DNA of 64,000 nucleotides, taken from positions 6,914,501 through 6,978,500 of the forward strand of contig NZ_CP163444.1 of NCBI RefSeq assembly GCF_041053105.1. The letters run 5' to 3'. Of the stretch, positions 27,715-34,314 are shown one piece after another; the first letter of the stretch is position 1, and each line of letters starts with the position of its first letter. Position numbers and translations under genes: made by a program. The notes beneath the pieces are model-generated. The model was not told the origin of the DNA. It was given only the letters and a program-made list of their open reading frames with translations, and made no database searches. The stretch is from Streptomyces sp. R44. GTDB taxonomy: Bacteria > Actinomycetota > Actinomycetes > Streptomycetales > Streptomycetaceae.

Positions 27715-28233
27715 TCATGTCAACAGCTCCCGCCGGTAGCGGAGTTCCTCCAGGACCCGGCCACCCGTCTCCTCCCGCACCGCCGTTCCGTCCGGCCGCC
27801 AGCCCCCGGCCTCGTAGAACCCGCGGCCCCGCGCGTTGCCCGCGAACACCCACAGCGCCGCCGCCCGGAACCCGGCCGCGACGAGCGCCTCGGTGGACGC
27901 GGAGAGGAGCGCCCGCCCGACGCCCGTACCCCACACCTCCGGCAGGGCGTACAGCGCCGCGAGCTCGGCCGTGCTCCCCGGCGCGAACTCCCCGTCCGGC
28001 CACGGCCGGAAGCAGGAGAACGCGACGAGCCGCCCGTCGTCCGCCGTCGCCACGAGCACCGTGGGCCGGTCGGGGGCCGTGAGACGGGCGCGCCAGACGG
28101 CGGCGCGCTCCCCGACGTCCAGGGCGTCGAGGTACGGGCCGGGCAGCAGGTCGCGGTAGGCGGCCCGCCAGGACAGGACGTGCACGGCGGCGAGGGCCGC
28201 CGCGTCCCCGGGAAGCGCTTCACGTATCGGCAT
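27715..28233 (-). CDS. GNAT family N-acetyltransferase
   Basis: This 172-aa acetyltransferase has the typical opening MPIREALPGDAAALAAVH and the acetyl-CoA motif around VWGTGVGRALLSASTEAL, followed by AALWVFAGNARGRGFYEAGGWR, the diagnostic beta-bulge segment. The substrate is unknown. The ATG at 28231-28233 is the first in-frame start inside the folded part; an upstream extension would run through the 34-bp tandem repeat and is not credible. It is divergent from the Tat-exported sulfite-oxidase-like gene. Confidence 0.88.
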   Translation of the reverse strand: MPIREALPGDAAALAAVHVLSWRAAYRDLLPGPYLDALDVGERAAVWRARLTAPDRPTVLVATADDGRLVAFSCFRPWPDGEFAPGSTAELAALYALPEVWGTGVGRALLSASTEALVAAGFRAAALWVFAGNARGRGFYEAGGWRPDGTAVREETGGRVLEELRYRRELLT

Positions 28234-28306
28234 GCGGCATTCTGGCCCCGCGCGCACCTCGGCCGCCTCCGCATTCCGGCGGCGCCCGGCGCATTCCCCT
28301 GGACCC

Positions 28307-28439
28307 GGCGCCCCGACCGCCGACCTGGCGAACGAGCCCCGGCGCCCCGACCGCCGACCTGGCGAACGAGCCCCGGCGCCCCGACCGCCGACCTGGCGAA
28401 CGCGCCCCGGCAGCCCGGCCTCCGGACTGGTCAACCCTT
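28307..28439. repeat. 34-bp tandem repeat, three near-perfect copies plus a decayed fourth
   Basis: Units at 28307-28340, 28341-28374 and 28375-28408 are identical except for one base in the third. A degenerate fourth follows to about 28439. Each copy contains GACCGCCGACCTGGCGAACG. It fills the middle of the 308-base gap between divergent genes (28234-28541), where I see no gene. Confidence 0.9.
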
Positions 28440-28541
28440 GTGTGACAGCCCCGTGAACGGACCGTCCCGGCCGCCCCCGCGCCCCTAGGGTGGGCCCGCC
28501 GCCGCCCGGCGGTCCGTCTCTCCCACGTGCCGAGGAGTCCC

Positions 28542-29756
28542 GTGCCGCACTCGCCCGCGCCCGCCCGCCGCTCCCTCCTGAAGCTGCTCGCAGCGGGTCC
28601 GGCGGTCTCCGCCCTCGGCGGGCTCGCCGCCGCCCCCGCGTACGCCGATCCCGCGAACCTCGTGCCGGGCTCCGCGCCCGGCATCGTCAAAGCCCTTCCC
28701 CCGGAGTACTTCACGGTCCGCGGGACCAATGCCGAGGCCCGCTACGAGACCTTCGCCGACACCGGCCTCCTCACCCCCGCCGACCGCTTCTTCGTCCGCA
28801 ACCACACCTCCACCCCCGTCCTCGACGCCTCCGACTGGCGGCTGACCCTCTGGGGCGACGGACTCCACGGCCGCACCCCCGTCACCTTCACCTACGGGCA
28901 GCTCCGCGACCTGCCCTCCGTCACCCGGACGGCCCTGATCGAATGCGCCGGAAACGGCCGCACCCTCTACACCACCCAGCAGGGCGAGCCGGTCACCGGC
29001 ACCGCCTGGACCCTCGGCGCCGTCGGGGCCGCCCGCTGGCGCGGCGTCCGCCTCGCCGACGTGCTCCGGCGCGCCGGGATCGCCCACGACGCCGTCGACG
29101 TCCAGCCGCGCGGCCTGGACGACCCGTACGTCTCCGGCGGCACCGACTACGGCCGGGTCCGTCGCCCGCTGCCGGTCGCCAAGGCCCTCGACGACGTGAT
29201 CCTGGCGTACGAGATGAACGGCGAGCCCCTCCCGTACGACCACGGACACCCCGTCCGGCTCGTCGTGCCCTCCTGGATCGGCATCGCCTCCATCAAGTGG
29301 CTCGGCGACATCGAGGTCTCCACCAAGCCGCTCACCTCGCCCTGGTCCACCACCTGGTACCGCCTCTTCGGCGACGCCCACCCCGCCGGCGGCAGCGCGC
29401 CGATCACCCGCCAGACCCTCAAGTCCTCCTACCAGCTGCCCTTCGGCGCCACCCTGGAGGCCGGCCGCCTCCACCGGCTCACCGGCCGCGCCTGGTCCGC
29501 CCTCGCGCCCGTGCGGACCGTGGAGGTCTCCACCGACGGCGGCACCCACTGGCGGCACGCCCACCTCCACGACACCCCGCGCCGCGACGGCTGGGTCCGC
29601 TGGAGCGTGCCGTGGCGCCCGCACACCACCGGACCGGCCACGCTGCTCTCCCGCACCACCGACGCCGCCGGCAACACCCAGCCCGAGCGGGCCGTCCACA
29701 ACACCCAGGGGTACCTCTTCAACGCGGTCGTGCGTCACCCGGTCACCGTCGTCTGA
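28542..29756 (+). CDS. Tat-exported molybdopterin-dependent oxidoreductase (sulfite oxidase / SorA-MsrP-like)
   Basis: This 404-aa enzyme begins with a twin-arginine signal (RRSLLK then a hydrophobic stretch to about residue 35, ending APAYA), so it is folded with its cofactor before export. The oxidoreductase molybdopterin domain (about 75-270) carries the molybdenum-ligand cysteine C135 in LIECAGNGR and the segment SWIGIASIKWLGDIEVS. A C-terminal Mo-co dimerisation domain follows (about 285-400). It probably oxidises sulfite or a related sulfur compound outside the membrane. GTG at 28542 was chosen because GAGGAG is just upstream; GTG at 28527 is an alternative. Confidence 0.9.
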   Translation: MPHSPAPARRSLLKLLAAGPAVSALGGLAAAPAYADPANLVPGSAPGIVKALPPEYFTVRGTNAEARYETFADTGLLTPADRFFVRNHTSTPVLDASDWRLTLWGDGLHGRTPVTFTYGQLRDLPSVTRTALIECAGNGRTLYTTQQGEPVTGTAWTLGAVGAARWRGVRLADVLRRAGIAHDAVDVQPRGLDDPYVSGGTDYGRVRRPLPVAKALDDVILAYEMNGEPLPYDHGHPVRLVVPSWIGIASIKWLGDIEVSTKPLTSPWSTTWYRLFGDAHPAGGSAPITRQTLKSSYQLPFGATLEAGRLHRLTGRAWSALAPVRTVEVSTDGGTHWRHAHLHDTPRRDGWVRWSVPWRPHTTGPATLLSRTTDAAGNTQPERAVHNTQGYLFNAVVRHPVTVV

Positions 29757-29758
29757 AG

Positions 29759-29772
29759 GGGCGGAAACGCCC
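29759..29772 (+). terminator. Short hairpin just after the molybdopterin enzyme gene
   Basis: GGGCG (29759-29763), loop GAAA, CGCCC (29768-29772): a compact stem with a stable tetraloop two bases after the stop codon. It is short but well placed before the next gene. Confidence 0.35.
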
Positions 29773-29838
29773 GAACCTCCGTATAAAGGGTCCGGGGGTG
29801 CCTGCCCGGCGCCCCCGCGCGCTCAGGAGGTACGGGAC

Positions 29839-31071
29839 ATGCGGCAGACGGCTCCGGAAGGCCGCGGCCCGGTGCGCTACGGACCACCCGCACCCGACAG
29901 CGGCCTCCCCGTCCTGCCCGGACTCGCCGGGCTCCTCGCCGCGGCCGCCGGACGCGCCACCCCCGAGCCGCCCGGCGGCGGGCCCGTCCTGCGCGAGGCC
30001 GCCGCCGGCTACTGGTGGCGCCGCGGCCTGCGCACCCACCCCGAGGACGTCGCCGCCGCCCCCGGCGCCCCCGCCCTCCTGCTCGCCCTGATCGCCGCCC
30101 ACGGCGGCGACCTCCTGCTGCCCCGCCCCTGCCCCGCCTGGTGGACCCCGCAGGCCCGCCTCCTCGGCCGGCCCGCCTACCACGTGCCCACGCCCGCCGA
30201 GGCCGGCGGCGTCCCCGACCCGTACGCCCTCCTGGAGACCGTCCGGCGGATCCGCGCCGAGGGCGGCGACCCCCGCGTCCTGCTGCTCTCCGTCGCCGAC
30301 GACCCCACCGCCACCGTCGCCCCGCCCGAACTCGTCCGCGAGGCCTGCGAGGCCGCCGTCGCCGAGGGCCTCCACGTCATCAGCGACGAGACCTGGCGCG
30401 ACACCCTCCACCACCCGCACGACACCATGCTGCTCAGCCCCGCCGAGATGTGCCCCGACGACGTCACCGTCCTCACCGACCTCGGCGGCGCCCTCACCCC
30501 CGCCGCCTGGCCCTGTGCCGTCGCCCGCTTCCCGCCCACCGACCCGTCCCGCGCCGACCGCTGGACCGACCCCAGGGCCCGCGTCCTCGACGTGCTCACC
30601 GCCGTCGGCGCCCTCGTCCCCGGGCCCGTCGCCCCCGCCATGGCCCACGCCCTCGACGAACCCGAGGACGTCGCCGTGAGGGCCCGGCGCGCCGCCACCG
30701 TCCACGGACTGCTCGCCACGGCCGCGTACCGCGCCGTCCTCGACGCCGGAGCCCTCGCCCGGCCCCCGCAGGCCGGCCGCCACCTCTACGCCGACCTCGG
30801 CCCGCTGCGCGCCGGGCTCGCCGCCCGGGGCGTCACCGACTCCCTGGAACTGGAGAGCCACCTCACCGAGCGGCTCGGCGCCCCGGCGACCGGCGGCCAC
30901 CGCTTCGGCGACGAACTCGGCGCCCTGCGCGTCCGGTTCGGCACCGGCATGTTCCTCGGCGGCACCGAGGAGGAACGCGCCGAGACCCTCGGAGCGCCCG
31001 AACCCGTGGAACTACCCCATGTGGCCCGGGCGTTGGAGGAGTTCGGGAGAGCCCTGGAGGAACTCCGATGA
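29839..31071 (+). CDS. Aminotransferase class I/II-like protein lacking all lysines
   Basis: This 410-aa protein follows the fold-type I aminotransferase plan: an N-terminal arm, a large domain with AAPGAPALLLALIAAHGGDLLLPRPCPAWW (substrate-entry region), LHVISDETWRDTLHH (place of the PLP-ring Asp) and a C-terminal small domain with RVRFGTGMF. The segment that should hold the Schiff-base lysine reads VLTDLGGALTPAAWPCAVAR, and the translation contains no Lys anywhere. It therefore cannot form the usual internal aldimine. It may be a catalytically dead binding protein, a sensor or a PMP/other-ligand protein. ATG at 29839 follows AGGAGG. Its stop overlaps a mini-ORF that leads to the hydrolase gene. 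Confidence 0.8.
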   Translation: MRQTAPEGRGPVRYGPPAPDSGLPVLPGLAGLLAAAAGRATPEPPGGGPVLREAAAGYWWRRGLRTHPEDVAAAPGAPALLLALIAAHGGDLLLPRPCPAWWTPQARLLGRPAYHVPTPAEAGGVPDPYALLETVRRIRAEGGDPRVLLLSVADDPTATVAPPELVREACEAAVAEGLHVISDETWRDTLHHPHDTMLLSPAEMCPDDVTVLTDLGGALTPAAWPCAVARFPPTDPSRADRWTDPRARVLDVLTAVGALVPGPVAPAMAHALDEPEDVAVRARRAATVHGLLATAAYRAVLDAGALARPPQAGRHLYADLGPLRAGLAARGVTDSLELESHLTERLGAPATGGHRFGDELGALRVRFGTGMFLGGTEEERAETLGAPEPVELPHVARALEEFGRALEELR

Positions 31072-31157
31072 CGGCGAAGAGGCACGCTTTCCCTCGCCGC
31101 CGTCCCACGACCCCTCCCCGCAGCGTCGCGCACGAGCGGAACGGAGCCCGCAGATGA
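31068..31157 (+). CDS. 29-residue basic mini-ORF bridging two genes
   Basis: An ATG at 31068 overlaps the stop of the aminotransferase-like gene (ATGA), and its own stop at 31155-31157 overlaps the ATG of the next gene (ATGA again). GGAGGA stands 6-11 bases before its start, a better ribosome binding site than that of the following gene. The product would be very basic (13 Arg/Lys/His of 29) and Pro-rich, with no recognisable domain. Its likely use is translational coupling, though a real peptide is possible. Confidence 0.5.
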   Translation: MTAKRHAFPRRRPTTPPRSVAHERNGARR

Positions 31158-32203
31158 CCGAACGGACGGCACCCCCCGCCCGGGCCGGACAGGCCCCGTA
31201 CCCCGGCCGGGTCGCGCCCCCCGCCCCCGCGCCCACGCCCGTCCTCCAGCCCCTCGGACGGCTGCGCCAGGACTGGCCGCGCACCTTCGCCGACCGGCTC
31301 ACCGCACCCCTCCCCGGCGTCCGGGCCCTGGCCCGCCTCGCCCGCGAAGGAGCCGTACGCCCGCGCGCCGAGGGCCTCCGCGACATCCCCCTGCTGCCCT
31401 TCGAGCCCGGCCCGCTGCCGCCCGCCGGACCCGAGACCCTCGCCGTCACCTGGGCCGGGCACGCCAGCTGGATCCTGCGCGTCGGCGGACTCACCGTCCT
31501 CACCGACCCCGTCTGGTCCCGCCGCATCTTCGGCACACCGGCCCGGCTCACCCCCGTCGGGGTCCGCTGGGAGGACCTGCCGCCCGTCGACGCCGTGGTC
31601 ATCAGCCACAACCACTTCGACCACCTCGACGGCCCCACCCTCAAACGGCTGCCCCGGCACACCCCGCTCTTCGTCCCGGCCGGACTCGGCCGCTGGTTCA
31701 CCCGCCGCCGGTTCAGCCGCGTCACCGAGCTCGACTGGTGGGAGGCCGCCGAACTCGACGGCGTCCGCTTCGACTTCGTCCCCGCGCACCACTGGTCCAA
31801 GCGCACCCTCCTGGACACCTGCCGCTCCCTGTGGGGCGGCTGGGTGCTCACCGACCGGGCAGGGCGCCGCGTCCACTTCGCCGGGGACAGCGGATACGGC
31901 CACTGGTTCGCCGAGATCGGCCGCCGCTACCCCGGCATCGACCTGGCGCTGCTCCCGATCGGCGCGTACGACCCCCGCTGGTGGCTCAGCGACGTCCACA
32001 CCGACCCCGAGGAGGCGGTCCGCGCCCACCAGGACCTCGGCGCGCGGCGGATGGCGCCCATGCACTGGGCCACGTTCGTGCTCTCCTCCGAGCCGGTCCT
32101 CGAACCCCTCACCCGGGTCAGGGCCGCCTGGGAGAAGGCCGGCCTGTCCCGCGAGGACCTGTGGGACCTGCCGGTCGGCGCCTCACGGGTGCTCGTTCCC
32201 TGA
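31154..32203 (+). CDS. Metallo-beta-lactamase-fold hydrolase (NAPE-PLD / UlaG-like)
   Basis: This 349-aa binuclear metallohydrolase has the signature H152-N-H154-F-D156-H157 (SHNHFDHLD), then the metal residues in VPAHHWSKR, FAGDSGYGHW and MHWATF. The layout is that of N-acylphosphatidylethanolamine phospholipase D-like proteins, which act on phosphodiester bonds. The opening LTDPVWSRR is typical of the family. It has no signal peptide and a Pro-rich N-terminus. It is translationally coupled to the mini-ORF and through it to the lysine-free aminotransferase-like gene. The 3' end overlaps the convergent DedA gene by 21 bases. Confidence 0.88.
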   Translation: MTERTAPPARAGQAPYPGRVAPPAPAPTPVLQPLGRLRQDWPRTFADRLTAPLPGVRALARLAREGAVRPRAEGLRDIPLLPFEPGPLPPAGPETLAVTWAGHASWILRVGGLTVLTDPVWSRRIFGTPARLTPVGVRWEDLPPVDAVVISHNHFDHLDGPTLKRLPRHTPLFVPAGLGRWFTRRRFSRVTELDWWEAAELDGVRFDFVPAHHWSKRTLLDTCRSLWGGWVLTDRAGRRVHFAGDSGYGHWFAEIGRRYPGIDLALLPIGAYDPRWWLSDVHTDPEEAVRAHQDLGARRMAPMHWATFVLSSEPVLEPLTRVRAAWEKAGLSREDLWDLPVGASRVLVP

Positions 32204-32845
32204 CGGCGCCTCCCGAGGTGTCCCGCGGAGCCGCCGCCACAGCGCCGGGACCGCGCTGAGCAGCACCGTCAGACCCACCGCCGCGACCACTCCCTGCCAG
32301 GGCTCGGGGAAGAGCGAGCCGCCCAGGATCCCGATCAGCTGGTACGTCGCCGCCCACGCCAGGCACGCCGCCGCGTCCCCCCGGACGAAGCGGCGCAGCG
32401 GCATCCCGGCGAGCAGACACGCCAGCATCACCGGGATCCGGCCGGCCGGCACGAGCCGGGACAGCACGAGCACCGACACCTGGTGCGTGTCGAGCCGTTC
32501 CTGCGCGTGCGCGAGACGGTCCGGCGTCACCCGGGACCGCAGGGCGGCGAGCCACCGCGAGCCGTTGCGGGAACGGACCCCGCGCTGCCCGAGCCAGTAG
32601 AGCGCGGTGTCGCCGAGCAGCGCGGCGAGCGCCGACACCAGGAAGACGAAGAGCAGCGAGAACGGCGAGGACTGGTGGAAGGCGACCACCGCCGCCGAAC
32701 TGACGATCGCGCCCGTCGGCACGACCGGCACCAGCGCGCCGAGCGCCACGAGCAGGAACAGCGAGGGATAGCCGACCGCCTGCTGCGTCGACTCCGGCGG
32801 CAGCTCGCGCACCGCCGTGACCATGCCGGTGAGACCACCGATCAC
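32183..32845 (-). CDS. DedA family (VTT/SNARE-associated) membrane protein
   Basis: This 220-aa integral membrane protein of the DedA superfamily is related to flippases or transporters of lipid carriers. Hydrophobic segments lie near residues 29-52, 63-83, 125-147 and 165-205. Between them are the conserved E/D and Arg region (LGDTALYWLGQRG) and SRLVPAGRIPVMLACLLAG, the classic DedA R-x3-G-x-R-x3 amphipathic segment. It may move undecaprenyl phosphate or phosphatidylethanolamine (family knowledge). Its GTG at 32843-32845 overlaps the stop of a duplicated 10-codon mini-ORF, with GGAGG upstream. It is in an operon with the UlaG-like hydrolase gene on the same strand. Confidence 0.88.
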   Translation of the reverse strand: MIGGLTGMVTAVRELPPESTQQAVGYPSLFLLVALGALVPVVPTGAIVSSAAVVAFHQSSPFSLLFVFLVSALAALLGDTALYWLGQRGVRSRNGSRWLAALRSRVTPDRLAHAQERLDTHQVSVLVLSRLVPAGRIPVMLACLLAGMPLRRFVRGDAAACLAWAATYQLIGILGGSLFPEPWQGVVAAVGLTVLLSAVPALWRRLRGTPREAPSGNEHP

Positions 32846-32903
32846 CGGGCGACCTCCAACGGTTCTTCCGTCACCGGGCGACCTCCAGCGGTTCCTCCGT
32901 CAC
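32842..32903 (-). repeat. Tandem 29-bp junction repeat encoding two identical 10-residue mini-ORFs
   Basis: On the minus strand the stop of the upstream hydrolase gene is overlapped by a GTG (32903), which opens a 33-base ORF reading VTEEPLEVAR and ending at 32871. Its stop overlaps a second GTG (32874), whose ORF again reads VTEEPLEVAR and ends at 32842. That stop overlaps the DedA start GTG (32845). The period is exactly 29 bases, and every unit carries its own GGAGG. It looks like two duplications of a GTGA junction. Confidence 0.85.
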
Positions 32904-33679
32904 CGCGCGACCTCCGGCCGCACCCGGTCGCCGTGGCCGAGGAGGTGGACCGCCACCTTCGGCGCGAGCCGGGCCGCGTGCCGGACGAACTCGTCGCCCG
33001 GCGCGTGGAACTCGTGCGGCCGCACCCCGTCGAGCCCGATCGGCCAGTACGTGCCGAAGTGCACCGGCACCGCCGCCGCCGGCGAGAGCGCGGCGAGCGC
33101 CTCGGCCGCCCGCCCCGCGTCCAGATGACCGTGCCCGAGGAACGGCCCCCAGCCGCCGACCGGCAGCAGGGCCACGTCCACCGGGCCCACCGCGTCCGCC
33201 ATGCCGTCGAAGAGACCGGTGTCCCCGGCGAAGTACGTCCGCGCCTCGCCCTCCACGACGTACCCGAGCGCGGGGGAGCGGTGCGGCCCGACCGGGAGCC
33301 GCCGCCCGTCGTGGAGCGCCGGCACGGCCCGTACGGTCACGCCCTCCACCGTCACCGCGTCGCCCGGCTCCACCTCGGTCAGCCGCAGCCCGTGCCGGTC
33401 GAGCCGGCGAAGACCCGGTACGGCGGCGGGCGCGCCGCGCGGCACGAGGATCCGCGTCCCCGGCGGGAGCTGCGCGAGGGAGGAGAGATGGAGGTGGTCG
33501 GCGTGCAGGTGCGAGACGAGGACGGCCTCGGCCCGGGCGGCCTCGGGCGGCGGCAGGGCGCCGCGCCGCCGGCGCAGATGGGCGAGCCGCCGCGCGAACA
33601 GCGGATCGGTGAGGAACCGGACCCCGGAGTCCTCGACCGTGCAGGTCGCGTGACCCCACCAGGTGACCTCCACCGGCAT
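32900..33679 (-). CDS. Metallo-beta-lactamase-fold hydrolase (UlaG-like)
   Basis: This 259-aa cytosolic metallohydrolase has the signature H57-L-H59-A-D61-H62 (SHLHADHLH), then VPALHDG, the ligand Asp in FAGDTGLFDG and a C-terminal His in PVHFGTYW. The N-terminal MPVEVTWWGHATCTVE is typical of UlaG-like proteins, which act on lactones or phosphodiesters. The ATG at 33677-33679 was preferred over an upstream ATG at 33763 because the family starts here. An 18-bp palindrome lies upstream. Its last codons run into the duplicated junction that leads to DedA. Confidence 0.88.
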   Translation of the reverse strand: MPVEVTWWGHATCTVEDSGVRFLTDPLFARRLAHLRRRRGALPPPEAARAEAVLVSHLHADHLHLSSLAQLPPGTRILVPRGAPAAVPGLRRLDRHGLRLTEVEPGDAVTVEGVTVRAVPALHDGRRLPVGPHRSPALGYVVEGEARTYFAGDTGLFDGMADAVGPVDVALLPVGGWGPFLGHGHLDAGRAAEALAALSPAAAVPVHFGTYWPIGLDGVRPHEFHAPGDEFVRHAARLAPKVAVHLLGHGDRVRPEVAR

Positions 33680-33731
33680 GCCGCCCTTCTGCTCCGCGTC
33701 GTCCGTGCTCGTTCCGTAACGAGAGTAAATG

Positions 33732-33749
33732 TCCGGAGCATGCTCCGGA
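33732..33749. promoter_or_regulatory. Perfect 18-bp palindrome TCCGGAGCATGCTCCGGA in a divergent promoter
   Basis: It lies 53 bases upstream of the UlaG-like hydrolase start (leftward) and 39 bases before the start of the rightward hypothetical gene. A TACTCT -10 candidate for the leftward gene (minus-strand reading of 33722-33727) is adjacent, so the palindrome would cover its -35 region. The cognate regulator is not known. Confidence 0.55.
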
Positions 33750-33788
33750 GGATGTTCGGGCATCACCTTCCGGCAGTAGGGTCGGCCC

Positions 33789-34193
33789 ATGGACGACGTT
33801 CGGGTGGCGGCGATCGCCAGCCTCACCCCGCTCGAAGAGCTGGACAGCGACCCCTTCCTTGTCGACACGCGCGGCCAGCACGCGGTGTGCGCCCGCTGGG
33901 CGGACGACAAGGGGTACGTGCTCGCCCGCCAGCTGTTCTGTTACGGAATCCGCCCGGACCACGCGGAGCTCTGGGCCGACGTGGAGGCCGGGACGGTGGA
34001 CCTCTTCGTGGCCCCCAGCGAGCGGGTCCTCGCCCGCGCGCTGACCTCGGTGCCCGGCTTCCGCGCCGAGTGCGAGCGGCGCGGTGTGCGGGTGGAGACC
34101 GTCGGACTTGACGAACCCCCGTACGACACGGCGGCGAAGGCCGGGGTGCACCGGCGGCTGTCGATGCCCACCGCCGGGTACGACGGCTCCTGA
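33789..34193 (+). CDS. Hypothetical protein, 134 aa
   Basis: I do not recognise this small soluble protein. It has a mixed alpha/beta composition with no signal peptide, membrane segment or known catalytic motif. Notable parts are the opening VAAIASLTPLEELDSDPFLVDTRG, the segment GYVLARQLFCYGIRPDHAELW and a C-terminal part rich in Glu and Arg. It is divergent from the hydrolase/DedA operon and shares its palindromic promoter region. The ATG at 33789 is the natural start; no strong ribosome binding site is visible. Confidence 0.65.
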   Translation: MDDVRVAAIASLTPLEELDSDPFLVDTRGQHAVCARWADDKGYVLARQLFCYGIRPDHAELWADVEAGTVDLFVAPSERVLARALTSVPGFRAECERRGVRVETVGLDEPPYDTAAKAGVHRRLSMPTAGYDGS

Positions 34194-34314
34194 GGCTCCG
34201 TCGCCACCGACGGCTCCCGGGGCCCCGCCCGTACGCCCCACGCCCTTCCCGCCCGCCCGATCGCGGCCGTTGTGCCACGCTTGAGGCAGGAAACGGGCGA
34301 AAGGTGAAGCGGGC

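Noticed and set aside
28307..28439. Direct repeats that might be a CRISPR array
   Set aside because: The 34-base units are contiguous, with no unique spacers between them, and no cas genes are near; it is a tandem repeat.
24290..28488. Very long open frame over four genes (about 1500 codons starting near 23875)
   Set aside because: It is Arg/Pro/Gly-rich, overlaps well-supported genes on both strands and has no domain; it is a GC-bias artefact.
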